From NCBI GenBank assembly GCA_900468625.1, contig UBUL01000023.1, forward strand, positions 1 to 64,000: a stretch of 64,000 nt of DNA, in the 5' to 3' direction. Position 1 is the stretch's first letter. Every line of letters begins with the position of its first letter. The notes under the pieces are model-generated. The model was not told where the DNA came from and searched no databases. It saw nothing but the letters and a program-made list of their open reading frames with translations. Shown one piece after another: positions 1 to 7,733 of this stretch. The stretch is from Hyphomicrobiales bacterium. GTDB taxonomy: Bacteria; Pseudomonadota; Alphaproteobacteria; Rhizobiales; Rhizobiaceae. A program made the position numbers and the translations under genes.

Positions 1-68
1 CAATGATCCGCTCTAGCGCGTTTCCGCTTTTCTTCGAATCGCGAAAGCGCCCCATCCTTTGTCTTTAC

Positions 69-112
69 GCAATTCCGGACGGGAAACCGCCGCGCACTTT
101 TCCTGGAATTGC
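69..112. repeat. Family A palindromic intergenic repeat, copy 1
   Basis: Outer arms GCAATTCC (69-76) and GGAATTGC (105-112) are perfectly complementary. They enclose the core gaaaccgccgcgcactttt, which recurs in four other copies (near 12.05, 29.75, 36.48 and 50.83 kb). The bases before it (about 10-50) hold another AT/GC dyad ending in gcgaaagcgc. No gene is seen in 1-152. Confidence 0.6.
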
Positions 113-152
113 TCCAAGCAACATTTCTCCCTCCCATCTGCGGCGGTAGCGA

Positions 153-1208
153 TCACACGCTGTCGATCATGTCCCGGATATAATCCAGCTTCGCGACCAC
201 CGGCGGCGAAAGGATGAAGGGGTAGGAATCCGGCTGTCCCATGCTGCGCTGGATGGAATTGATCGCAACGCTTAGCGGGATCCAGGCATTGACGAGCTGC
301 CCGGCGCTTTCGGCCTTGTAGGGATTGAAATCCACCTCCGCAGCCATGCCGTGGTAGCTACGGGGATCAATCGCCAGGCCGAAGGAACGCGCCGTTTCCA
401 GCGTATCGGCGATATGCAGATAATGCGCGAAGCATTCGGCAAAATCCTCCCAGGGATGAGAGCTTGCATAGGCGCTGATGAAGCTTTCCTGCCAGTTTGC
501 GGGTGGGCCATTGTCGTAATAGGCCTGAAGCGCCATGCCGTAATCGGCACGTTCGTCGCCGAAGACGGCACGAAAGCCGTCGAACCTGCCGCGGTCGCGG
601 ACAAGCTTGTTCCAGATGAAATGGCCGGTCTCGTGGCGAAAGTGACCGAGCAAGGTGCGATAAGGCTCATTCATCGACGTGCGCGCCTGCTCGCGCGTCA
701 CGTCGTCAGCCTCGGCAGCGCGGATGGCGATCAGCCCTTCCTCGTGGCCGGTCATGGCCGGGACGACGGTGTCGCCCTGCACGTCATCCTCCAGGAAATC
801 GAACACCAGCCCGCCTTCAGGGTCCTCTATCCGGTCGGGATGCGGCAGGTTCCAGCGCAGAAGGGAATAGAACAAATGCCGCTGTGCCTGCCCGATACGC
901 CGCCATCGATCGATCCCTTGCTCCGTATCGGTATTCGGTACGAGGCGATTATGACGGCAGGCGACGCAATAAGGTTGCGGATCGTCCGCGTCGACGAGCC
1001 AGTTGCAGATATCGAGTTCAGCATTGGCGCAGAAGCGGGCATTCCGCCTCGGCTCGGAAACAAGATGCCAATTCGCATCAGCCTCGGCTTCCAAGGCATA
1101 TACTGCCAAGAGATCCGGGACAAAACCGAGTTGGCGGCCGCAGCGGATGCATTGCCTGTTATCGAAATGAACAGGCTGGCCGCAATGATCGCAGGTAAAA
1201 AGCCGCAT
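153..1208 (-). CDS. Putative zinc-binding metallopeptidase (zinc-ribbon plus HExxH protease domain)
   Basis: A 351-residue protein that looks like the 'putative zinc-binding metallo-peptidase' family. The N-terminus carries a zinc ribbon (C6, C9, C20, C23) and a second cysteine group (C60, C68, C81, C84). The protease core shows HETGH at 192-196 (HExxH) and a downstream HPWEDFAECFAHYLH stretch at 251-265 that probably supplies the third metal ligand. No signal peptide or membrane segment is seen, so it should be cytoplasmic. The ATG at 1208 was chosen over an upstream in-frame start because GAGGAA sits just before it and the zinc ribbon begins immediately. The substrate is unknown. It appears to be transcribed alone. 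Confidence 0.8.
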   Translation of the reverse strand: MRLFTCDHCGQPVHFDNRQCIRCGRQLGFVPDLLAVYALEAEADANWHLVSEPRRNARFCANAELDICNWLVDADDPQPYCVACRHNRLVPNTDTEQGIDRWRRIGQAQRHLFYSLLRWNLPHPDRIEDPEGGLVFDFLEDDVQGDTVVPAMTGHEEGLIAIRAAEADDVTREQARTSMNEPYRTLLGHFRHETGHFIWNKLVRDRGRFDGFRAVFGDERADYGMALQAYYDNGPPANWQESFISAYASSHPWEDFAECFAHYLHIADTLETARSFGLAIDPRSYHGMAAEVDFNPYKAESAGQLVNAWIPLSVAINSIQRSMGQPDSYPFILSPPVVAKLDYIRDMIDSV

Positions 1209-1344
1209 GTTTCCTCGGAGAGCAGTGTGTACCATCGTAAAGAGCCTGCCACGTTTCCGTAACAGGCTCCTCCTCCCACTATCGCTGCTTCCACGTCGTT
1301 TCAGACGGAGCAACGACCATGGATTGACAAATACAAGCGGCCGG

Positions 1345-1536
1345 TCACATCCGATCGACTGCGCCCTTGACCTTATCCTTGGCCTTGCCGACGGCGGTCT
1401 GCATCTTGCCCTTGGCTTGCTGGGCAGAGCCCTTGGCCCGCATTTCCTTGTCGCTGGTCGCCTTGCCGGCCATCTTCCTGGCCTTGCCGGCCATTTCGTT
1501 CATCTTACCGGACACTTTATCGGTCGTGCTGCTCAT
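1345..1536 (-). CDS. CsbD family general stress protein
   Basis: A 63-residue, lysine- and alanine-rich, methionine-containing protein with repeated AGKA/KGKMQ heptad-like segments typical of CsbD. The family is small, hydrophilic and stress-induced, with no defined biochemical role. The start at 1536 is supported by a perfect AGGAGG eight bases upstream. The open frame extends 23 codons further, but that part has no family character. It is probably monocistronic. Confidence 0.8.
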   Translation of the reverse strand: MSSTTDKVSGKMNEMAGKARKMAGKATSDKEMRAKGSAQQAKGKMQTAVGKAKDKVKGAVDRM

Positions 1537-1631
1537 GTCTGACGCCTCCTTGGTCGGCACGGCAGAATTGCCGTTGCCCCATCCAGAAAACGTCATATGC
1601 GCCATTTCGTTCCTAAATAACGCAAATCGGC

Positions 1632-2237
1632 TCAGCTATGGCCCGCCTGCAGCGACAGCATCGCGGGATTGATGCCCATCAGAGCCAGGGCGCGATCATA
1701 CTTGTTGTCGAGACTGCGATCGAAGATCAGTTCTTCATTTGCCGGACAATTCAGCCAGCCGTTGTTGCCAATCTCCGCTTCGAGTTGTCCCGCACCCCAG
1801 CCTGCATAGCCGAGCAGCATGGTCGCGCGTCTCGGGCCGCTCCCCTTCGAGATGGCCCGCACGATATCGAGCGTCGCCGTCAGGCTGATGTCATCGCTGA
1901 CCGGAATGCTGCTGTCGCTGATGTAATCGTCGGAATGCAGAACGAAGCCGCGGCCGCTTTCGACCGGGCCGCCGGTCTGGATCGGAAAATCGCGCGCCAT
2001 TTGCGGAAGCACGATAGCATCGTCATCCTTGATCATCTCGAGATGCAGAAGGACGTCGGTGAATGTCAGTTTCTGTGCCCGGTTGATGACGAAGCCCATG
2101 GCACCGGCATCGGAATGAGCGCAGATATAAACGACGGTCCGATGGAAGTTCCGATCCTCCATGCCGGGCATCGCGATCAGGAACTGACCGTCGAGAAAGC
2201 CTCTTTCGCGTCTATTCTTCAGCGTCGATAGGGACAT
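1632..2237 (-). CDS. YqgE/AlgH family protein
   Basis: A 201-residue protein matching the UPF0301 (YqgE/AlgH) family across its length. It has the N-terminal FLDGQFLIAMPGM segment, the GAMGFVINR motif, the GGPV motif and the C-terminal GYAGWGAGQLE motif. The family is compact, cytoplasmic and widely conserved in proteobacteria, and its molecular function is unresolved. The start at 2237 has AGGAGG five to six bases upstream, so the longer in-frame extension is unlikely. It is divergent from the DsbD-domain gene at 2378. Confidence 0.9.
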   Translation of the reverse strand: MSLSTLKNRRERGFLDGQFLIAMPGMEDRNFHRTVVYICAHSDAGAMGFVINRAQKLTFTDVLLHLEMIKDDDAIVLPQMARDFPIQTGGPVESGRGFVLHSDDYISDSSIPVSDDISLTATLDIVRAISKGSGPRRATMLLGYAGWGAGQLEAEIGNNGWLNCPANEELIFDRSLDNKYDRALALMGINPAMLSLQAGHS

Positions 2238-2377
2238 TGTGCCTCCTGACCGCAGTCCAAAACTGCTCCGCCTATTATCAAGATGGGGCAATGTCATAAA
2301 TCAATCAACTGAAAATGATCATTTCCTTCTCCGGTCGTGCTGGCTCCGGGCAATCCGATCCGCTAAATCCTTGTTTC

Positions 2378-3205
2378 ATGATTGGAATAAGAAAGCTCAT
2401 CCGTCTGGCGGCACCGCTCGCCGCTCTCCTGTTCAGCGCCTCGATGGGCCATGCCGCCACGAGCGAGTGGGTGGATAATCAGGGCGGCCGAATGCGCCTG
2501 ATCGCACTGGCACCTGACGCCCAGGGGCATATCCGCGCGGCCCTGCAGATCGAACCGGAACCGGGCTGGATTACCTATTGGCGCGAGCCCGGCCAGGGCG
2601 GAATTCCGCCGCAAATAACGCCGGCGCCCGGCAGCGGCGTGATAGTGGAAAAGACCGGATATCCGATACCGAAACCGATCAGCGCCGGCCCCATACAGGA
2701 AATCGGCTACGATGCGCCGGTCACATTGCCGATCGACCTTCGTGTCACGGGCAAGACGCCGGCAAAGCTCGAACTGACCGCCTTCGTCGGCCTTTGCAAA
2801 GATATCTGCATCCCCTTCCAGGCCGAATATTCGCTACCGCTGCCAGCAAACGAGCAGCCGACATCGCACGAGCTGGCTCTGCTGGATGCGGCAAAAGCTC
2901 TGCTGCCGGAAGCACCCTCGTCGAGTTTCGCAGTCCAGAACTACAAAATTTCTCCCGACGCCAAGGGCCTCTCGCTGCATCTGACGCTGCCGGAGGCAGC
3001 GGGGAAAGCGCCTGAAATCTACGTCACGGGGCCATCGGGCTATGTGTTCTTTCAGCAGGCGAACGCAAAGCGGGAGGGAGCTGCTTTTTCGGCCGATATA
3101 GAGATCGGCAAGCTGCCGAAGGATTATGATCCGAAGGGCAAAAGCTGGGGCATCCTTGTCATCGACGGCGATCGCGCGATGGAAACCACCCTTGCACTTG
3201 AATAG
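2378..3205 (+). CDS. Periplasmic DsbD N-terminal-like (ScsB-type) domain protein
   Basis: A 275-residue protein with a cleavable-looking signal peptide (positive start, hydrophobic 8-22, cleavage near AA at 26-27). It resembles the N-terminal thiol-exchange domain of DsbD/ScsB, with CKDIC giving C140 and C144 as a likely redox pair. The eight-helix membrane domain and the C-terminal thioredoxin domain of DsbD are absent, and no such gene is adjacent. It may be a stand-alone periplasmic thiol carrier; this is inferred. The start was chosen to give a proper signal peptide. No strong ribosome site is visible, and an upstream ATG at 2315 is possible. Confidence 0.75.
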   Translation: MIGIRKLIRLAAPLAALLFSASMGHAATSEWVDNQGGRMRLIALAPDAQGHIRAALQIEPEPGWITYWREPGQGGIPPQITPAPGSGVIVEKTGYPIPKPISAGPIQEIGYDAPVTLPIDLRVTGKTPAKLELTAFVGLCKDICIPFQAEYSLPLPANEQPTSHELALLDAAKALLPEAPSSSFAVQNYKISPDAKGLSLHLTLPEAAGKAPEIYVTGPSGYVFFQQANAKREGAAFSADIEIGKLPKDYDPKGKSWGILVIDGDRAMETTLALE

Positions 3206-3288
3206 GCCGGGTCTATAGTCCCCTGAACCGTCTTCATGTCATCGGCGGCCGTTCAAGCGCCCCGAAACCACGACCCAAGGAGAGAGCC

Positions 3289-3774
3289 ATGACCATCGCC
3301 ATCGGCGACACGCTGCCTGCCGCCACCTTCAAGGAAAAGACCGCCGACGGCCCGGTCGAGATCAGCACCGAGCAGCTGTTTGCCGGCAAGCGCGTCGTGC
3401 TCTTCGCCGTTCCCGGCGCGTTTACGCCCACCTGCTCGCTCAACCACCTGCCGGGCTTTCTCGAAAACCGCGACGCTATTCTCGGCAAAGGCGTCGACGA
3501 CATCGCCGTCGTCTCCATCAACGACTGGCACGTCATGGGCGCCTGGGCACAATCGTCCGGCGGCATGGGCAAGATCCATTTCCTCGCCGACTGGGACGGT
3601 TCTTTCACTAAGGCGCTCGGTCTCGACGTCGATCTCTCGGCCGGCGGGCTTGGTATCCGCTCCAAGCGTTATTCCATGCTGGTGAAAGACGGCGTGGTGA
3701 AGACACTGAACATCGAAGAAAACCCCGGCCAGGCAACCGTTTCGGGTGCGGCTGCGATGATCGGGCAGCTCTGA
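3289..3774 (+). CDS. Peroxiredoxin, Prx5-type, single cysteine
   Basis: A 161-residue thioredoxin-fold peroxidase. The peroxidatic motif PGAFTPTCS places the active cysteine at C49. No other cysteine exists in the protein, so it must use an external thiol (glutaredoxin or glutathione type) for recycling, as known for 1-Cys Prx5 proteins. It should reduce hydrogen or alkyl peroxides in the cytoplasm. AAGGAGAG precedes the ATG. It lies 83 bases after the DsbD-domain gene on the same strand and is followed at once by a strong hairpin, so it probably ends the transcript. Confidence 0.92.
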   Translation: MTIAIGDTLPAATFKEKTADGPVEISTEQLFAGKRVVLFAVPGAFTPTCSLNHLPGFLENRDAILGKGVDDIAVVSINDWHVMGAWAQSSGGMGKIHFLADWDGSFTKALGLDVDLSAGGLGIRSKRYSMLVKDGVVKTLNIEENPGQATVSGAAAMIGQL

Positions 3775-3792
3775 GACTATCGGACGGAAAAT

Positions 3793-3817
3793 GCAGAGCG
3801 CCTCAAAGGCGCTCTGC
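3793..3817. terminator. Bidirectional intrinsic terminator between prx and parE
   Basis: Perfect ten-base arms GCAGAGCGCC and GGCGCTCTGC with a TCAAA loop, followed on the plus strand by a T-rich run (ctcattcttcttc). It lies between two convergent stop codons. Confidence 0.75.
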
Positions 3818-3818
3818 C

Positions 3819-4127
3819 TCATTCTTCTTCATTGAAATAGGCATCGAAATCGCGATGCCCTTCGAGCACATTCAAAACCTCGAAAACGTCATCGATATAG
3901 CGGACGAAGATCACATAACCACGAAATGCGAAGCTACGAATATCGTCTCTGAGCTCCGGCCGCAGGCGACCCATGTGGCCGGGTAAAGCCGCAAGATTTA
4001 CGCACTTGCGGCGTAGTTGCTCGGTAAATTGCAGAGCGATCGTTGGGCTGCCGCTTTGGCGCGTTATAAATACAAGAATATCGAGGATATTTTCCTGAGC
4101 TGCGGCTGTATAACGAAGCCGAGACAC
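3819..4127 (-). CDS. parE: RelE/ParE family toxin
   Basis: A 102-residue ParE/RelE-fold toxin. The N-terminal YTAAAQENILDILVFITR helix, the central LPGHMGRLRPELRDDIRSF segment and the C-terminal VIFVRYIDDVFEVLNVLEGHRD strand match ParE. ParE toxins poison DNA gyrase and related RelE toxins cleave mRNA; which applies here is not shown by sequence. Translation starts at a GTG directly abutting the antitoxin stop codon, so the two genes are translationally coupled, antitoxin first. Confidence 0.88.
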   Translation of the reverse strand: MSRLRYTAAAQENILDILVFITRQSGSPTIALQFTEQLRRKCVNLAALPGHMGRLRPELRDDIRSFAFRGYVIFVRYIDDVFEVLNVLEGHRDFDAYFNEEE

Positions 4128-4373
4128 TCAATGGCCTTCCTTTGCCAGTTCGGCAGCCTTGACTTCCAAAGCAGCACCAAGTTCCTCGTCAGATATATCG
4201 CCTCCGCGTTCGATCGATACCTCCAGAGTACGCCGTAGCGCTGCCATTTTTGCTTCACGCTCTTCCACGAGCCGAAGACCTTCCCGCACAACTTCGCTGG
4301 CAGAGCTGTAACGGCCCTCTTCCACTGTTTTCTCAACGAATTTTTCCCAGCGCTCGCCGATAGAAACGTTCAT
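4128..4373 (-). CDS. parD: ParD-type ribbon-helix-helix antitoxin
   Basis: An 81-residue antitoxin. The N-terminal MNVSIGERWEKFVEKTVEEGR and YSSASEVVREGLRL segments are the ribbon-helix-helix DNA-binding fold of ParD. The acidic C-terminal half would wrap the toxin. The ATG at 4373 was chosen over the longer frame because GAGGTG lies six bases upstream and the fold begins there. It sits first in the operon, directly before parE. Such antitoxins repress their own promoter, and a promoter overlapped by a dyad lies about 45 bases upstream. Confidence 0.88.
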   Translation of the reverse strand: MNVSIGERWEKFVEKTVEEGRYSSASEVVREGLRLVEEREAKMAALRRTLEVSIERGGDISDEELGAALEVKAAELAKEGH

Positions 4374-4417
4374 GTGCGTCACCTCTTGCAGCTCGATCAA
4401 GGGCTGAATAACAGATA

Positions 4418-4454
4418 ATGCACTATATATAGCATCCGAGGTATAAAGTGCCAA
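4418..4454 (-). promoter_or_regulatory. Candidate parDE promoter overlapped by an operator-like dyad
   Basis: Read on the minus strand, TTGGCA (4449-4454) and TATATA (4426-4431) are 17 bases apart, close to the sigma-70 consensus. The -10 box lies inside the dyad atgcactatatatagcat (4418-4435), whose ATGC/GCAT arms could bind the ParD dimer. This is inferred from position and sequence only. Confidence 0.55.
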
Positions 4455-4521
4455 TTGCCGATGCCCAACTGCCATCAATTCCCTCTCCGCCTCTTTCTCG
4501 CCGCATTTGATTGCCTACAAC

Positions 4522-4538
4522 ATGTAATGTTATTACAT
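4522..4538. promoter_or_regulatory. Perfect 7-3-7 palindrome, candidate metalloregulator (Zur/Fur/Mur-type) operator
   Basis: ATGTAAT-GTT-ATTACAT is a perfect inverted repeat ending 16 bases before the first start codon of the metal ABC transporter operon. The AT-rich palindrome with ATGTTAT-like content resembles Fur-superfamily sites. The exact regulator cannot be assigned from sequence. Confidence 0.5.
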
Positions 4539-4554
4539 ACTAGAAAGCCCTGAA

Positions 4555-4680
4555 ATGTCCTTTGACCGTGATCCCTTTGCGTCCCTTATGGGACGTTCCG
4601 CCTTGACGCGCCTTGCCTATGTGGCCATTGGCATTGCGGTGCTCTGGGCGGCTATCGGCTGGGCGGTGGCCTTGGCATGA
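4555..4680 (+). CDS. Small single-pass membrane peptide (41 aa) heading the metal transporter operon
   Basis: This short frame encodes 41 residues: a polar N-terminal part (about 1-20, ending in SALTRLAY) followed by one hydrophobic helix (about 21-41, rich in A, V, I, L and W) running to the C-terminus. Its stop overlaps the ATPase start in an ATGA arrangement at 4677-4680, the same coupling used between the ATPase and permease genes, which argues that it is translated. I do not recognise a family. It could be an accessory subunit or a regulator of the transporter; this is an inference. Confidence 0.55.
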   Translation: MSFDRDPFASLMGRSALTRLAYVAIGIAVLWAAIGWAVALA

Positions 4681-5459
4681 GCGATCTCATCCGCCTCGAT
4701 AATCTCACCGTCGCCTATGAGCGCCATCCCGCCGTTCACCACATCTCGGGCGGCTTTGCAGCCGGCAGCCTGACGGCAATTGCCGGGCCGAACGGCGCCG
4801 GCAAGTCGACGCTGCTCAAGGCGATAATCGGCGAATTACGGCCGGCGGGAGGGTCGATCGATCGCGGCGCATTGATGCGCAACGATTTCGGCTATCTGCC
4901 ACAGGCGGCAGATATCGTCAGGCGCTTTCCGATTTCGGTTGCCGATACCGTCATGCTCGGCGCCTGGAAGAATGCCGGAGCCTTTGGCCGGTTCTCCCGC
5001 AAGGATGCCGAGCGGGCGCGCGAGGCGCTTGGCATCGTCGGTCTATCAGGCTTCGAAAAAAGGCATATCGGCTCGCTTTCGGCCGGGCAGTTCCAGCGCG
5101 CGCTCTTTGCGCGGCTGCTGCTGCAGGATGCCCGTGTCATCTTGCTGGACGAACCCTTCACGGCGATCGACCAGCGCACGACGCGCGATCTTCTCGACCT
5201 CGTGCTGCGATGGAACCAGGAGGAACGGACCGTCATCGCCGTGCTGCACGATTTCGAGCAGGTGCGAAGCTATTTTCCGGAAACGCTCCTGATCGCCCGC
5301 GAACTTGTGGGATGGGGCAAGACGCAGGAAATTATGAGCCCCGCCAATCTCATCAAGGCGCGCGCCATGGCCGAACGCTGGGATGAGGAAGCCGAAACAT
5401 GCCTGCCGAAAGAAGAGCATTACGGTGGTGAGTTTGCGAAGCGGGAGCCGGCCGAATGA
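4677..5459 (+). CDS. Zinc/manganese ABC transporter ATP-binding protein (AztA-like)
   Basis: A 260-residue ABC ATPase with every motif in place: Walker A GPNGAGKST (37-45), Q-loop Gln at 76, signature LSAGQ (134-138), Walker B VILLDEP (154-160) and H-loop His191. It powers uptake of a divalent metal with the permease and binding protein downstream. The gene order ATPase-permease-binding protein and the nature of the binding protein resemble AztABC zinc importers. Manganese (Sit-type) cannot be excluded. It overlaps by four bases both the upstream small gene and the downstream permease. Confidence 0.88.
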   Translation: MSDLIRLDNLTVAYERHPAVHHISGGFAAGSLTAIAGPNGAGKSTLLKAIIGELRPAGGSIDRGALMRNDFGYLPQAADIVRRFPISVADTVMLGAWKNAGAFGRFSRKDAERAREALGIVGLSGFEKRHIGSLSAGQFQRALFARLLLQDARVILLDEPFTAIDQRTTRDLLDLVLRWNQEERTVIAVLHDFEQVRSYFPETLLIARELVGWGKTQEIMSPANLIKARAMAERWDEEAETCLPKEEHYGGEFAKREPAE

Positions 5460-6328
5460 CCGTCTATGACATCTCCCTCGCGCCCTTTGCGGATTACGGC
5501 TTCATGCGGCGCGCCCTGATCGCCTGCATCTGCCTCGGCCTCGGCTCCGGGCCGATCGGCGTCTTCCTGATGCTCCGACGCATGAGCCTGATGGGCGATG
5601 CCATGAGCCATGCGGTCCTGCCCGGTGCCGCCATCGGCTATTTCGTTGCCGGCTCGCTGTCGCTGACCGCCATGGGGCTCGGCGGTCTGGTCGCCGGTCT
5701 TTCCGTGGCGCTTCTGTCCGGCCTCGTCAGCCGTGCGACCGTGCTGCAGGAGGATGCGAGCTTTGCCAGCTTCTATCTGACCTCGCTGGCGCTCGGCGTT
5801 CTCATCGTGTCTCTGCGCGGTTCGAACATCGATCTCCTGCATGTGCTCTTCGGCACCATTCTCGCAATCGACGCGCCTGCCCTCTACCAGATCGGCGCGA
5901 TCACCACGGCAACGCTGCTGGCGCTTGCCGTCATCTACCGGCCGCTCGTCATGGAATGCTTCGATCCGGGATTCTTGCGCGCCGTCGGCGGGCGCGGGCC
6001 GCTTTATCACTTCCTGTTCCTGCTGCTGGTCGTGCTCAATCTCGTCGCAAGCTTCCAGGCGCTCGGCACACTGATGGCCGTCGGACTGATGATGCTGCCG
6101 GCGGCCGTGGCGCAGCTTTGGTCACGCAGCCTGCCTGCCATGATGATGATCGCAACGGGTACGGCGACGGCGTCGGGCTATCTCGGTCTCATTGCCTCCT
6201 ACCATCTCGAATTTGCATCAGGCCCGACCATCATCATCACGGCCAGCCTGATCTATGGCTTCTCCATTCTCTTCGCACCTTCGGGCCTTGCCCGGCGGTT
6301 CTTCCCCCGTCCCCATCTCCGGGGCTAA
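5456..6328 (+). CDS. Zinc/manganese ABC transporter permease (ABC-3 family, AztB-like)
   Basis: A 290-residue integral membrane protein of the ABC-3 (ZnuB/SitC) family with about eight hydrophobic helices. Family features include RRMSLMGDAMSHAVLPGAAIGY near 40-60 and VGLMMLPAAVAQLWS near 208-222. It forms the channel for the metal and pairs with the ATPase, whose stop overlaps its start in ATGA. The stop lies 19 bases before the binding-protein start. Confidence 0.9.
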   Translation: MTVYDISLAPFADYGFMRRALIACICLGLGSGPIGVFLMLRRMSLMGDAMSHAVLPGAAIGYFVAGSLSLTAMGLGGLVAGLSVALLSGLVSRATVLQEDASFASFYLTSLALGVLIVSLRGSNIDLLHVLFGTILAIDAPALYQIGAITTATLLALAVIYRPLVMECFDPGFLRAVGGRGPLYHFLFLLLVVLNLVASFQALGTLMAVGLMMLPAAVAQLWSRSLPAMMMIATGTATASGYLGLIASYHLEFASGPTIIITASLIYGFSILFAPSGLARRFFPRPHLRG

Positions 6329-6347
6329 TCCGAACAAGGAGATTCGC

Positions 6348-7250
6348 ATGAACAAACAGAGACTGCTCCTCTCAGCCGCTGCGGCAGCCTTCCTGGCCTT
6401 CGGCGTCGCTGCACCCGCTTCTGCCGAGACGCTCAATGTCGTGGCGTCCTTCACCGTGCTTGCCGACGTCGTCAAACATGTCGGCGGCGACCATGTGAAG
6501 GTGTCGAGCCTCGTCGGCCCGAACGGCGATCCGCATGAATTCGAGCCCTCGCCGGCCGATGCCAAGACGCTGAATGCCGCCAAGGTCGTCTTCGTCAGCG
6601 GCGAAGGCCTGGAAGGCTGGATGGACCGGCTGATCAGCGCCTCCGGCTACAAGGGAACGCCTGTTATCGCTTCCGAAGGCATCAACACGCGCACCATGGT
6701 CGATGATGGCAAGACGGTCACCGATCCGCATGTGTGGAACAGCCCAGTCAATGTGAAAATCTGGGTCGCCAATATCGAAAAGGCACTGTCATCAGCCGAT
6801 CCGGCCGACGCCGCCGATTTCAGGGCCAATGCCGAGCGCTATACGAAGATCCTGACTGAACTCGACGCCTATGCACACAGCAAGTTCGACAAGATCCCGG
6901 ACGATCGCCGCAAGGTGCTAACCAGCCATGACGCCTTTGGCTATTTCGGCCGCGAATATAAGGTCAGCTTCCTATCGCCGCTCGGCGTTTCCACGGAAAC
7001 GGAAGCGTCGGCCGCCGAGGTCGCCAAGCTGATCGAACAGATCAAGACCGAGCATGTGAAGACTTACTTCTTCGAGAATTCGAACGATCCGCGCCTCGTC
7101 GGCCAGGTCGCCAAGGCAACCGGCGCCGAGCCTGGCGGCGAGCTTTATGTCGAATCGCTTTCCAAGGCCGACGGACCGGCTTCGACATACGAAAGAACGT
7201 TCCGTTATAACGTTGATCAACTCGTTGCAGCGATGGCCAAATCGAGCTGA
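6348..7250 (+). CDS. Metal ABC transporter substrate-binding protein (cluster A-I, AztC-like)
   Basis: A 300-residue periplasmic protein with a signal peptide (1-26, cleavage after ASA). Metal ligands are likely H63 (DPHEFEPS), H128 (DPHVW), H194 (SHDAFGYF) and an acidic residue near 269-275. The loop between the first two histidines lacks the His-rich run seen in ZnuA. ENSNDPRL and the GELYVESLSKADGP segment are more like AztC-type zinc proteins. The start has AAGGAG upstream. It captures the metal for the preceding permease and ATPase, and is last in the operon before a strong hairpin. Confidence 0.88.
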   Translation: MNKQRLLLSAAAAAFLAFGVAAPASAETLNVVASFTVLADVVKHVGGDHVKVSSLVGPNGDPHEFEPSPADAKTLNAAKVVFVSGEGLEGWMDRLISASGYKGTPVIASEGINTRTMVDDGKTVTDPHVWNSPVNVKIWVANIEKALSSADPADAADFRANAERYTKILTELDAYAHSKFDKIPDDRRKVLTSHDAFGYFGREYKVSFLSPLGVSTETEASAAEVAKLIEQIKTEHVKTYFFENSNDPRLVGQVAKATGAEPGGELYVESLSKADGPASTYERTFRYNVDQLVAAMAKSS

Positions 7251-7262
7251 TCAATCAACGAG

Positions 7263-7295
7263 CATGGTCGCAGGCCTAGGCTGCCTGCGACCATG
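7263..7295. terminator. Hairpin between convergent genes (metal transporter and Dabb)
   Basis: Thirteen-base perfect arms CATGGTCGCAGGC and GCCTGCGACCATG with a seven-base loop. There is no clear T-run on either side, but its place between two convergent stop codons suggests transcription termination or 3'-end protection. Confidence 0.6.
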
Positions 7296-7299
7296 CCGC

Positions 7300-7608
7300 T
7301 TAAATGTTGAAATCAAAGACCATCAGGCCGGCCAGACCGCCGTCCGTGGATGAAACGATCCGCTCGCCGACAGCGACGTGATCGGGATGCACCAGATAGG
7401 CATCGCGCGCTTCGACGCTCTCGAAGGTGACGACAAATCCGTCGGCGAAGCCGCCATGCAGGCCCTCGGGCGAGACGTTCGGCCCGTGCTTCACATCCAC
7501 AATGCCCGGAATAACCTTCTGCAAGGCGACGACGGAGTCGAAGAGCGCCCTCTTCTCGTCCTGTGTCAGGGCGGATTTGAGTCTCAGAAAAACGCAATGC
7601 AGGATCAT
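7300..7608 (-). CDS. Dabb (stress-responsive A/B barrel) family protein
   Basis: A 102-residue protein of the dimeric alpha-beta barrel (Dabb) fold. It begins MILHCVFLRLK, the usual first strand, continues with VVALQKVIPGIVDVKHGPNVSPE, and ends with the YLVHPDHVAVGERIV helix. Members are small and cytoplasmic, and some act as cyclases or stress proteins; no activity can be inferred here. The start at 7608 has GGAGAT upstream. The longer frame adds 25 residues without family character. Confidence 0.85.
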   Translation of the reverse strand: MILHCVFLRLKSALTQDEKRALFDSVVALQKVIPGIVDVKHGPNVSPEGLHGGFADGFVVTFESVEARDAYLVHPDHVAVGERIVSSTDGGLAGLMVFDFNI

Positions 7609-7733
7609 AAGGCGATCTCCCTTGAAGTCGGGGGGCAGCATAGAGGGAAAGGGCAACCGGGCAAGGCGCCAATTCGCGAACATTGCGTTCCAGCAGCCGG
7701 ACGAATGACAACCTGTTCAGCTCGAAGCAGAGC

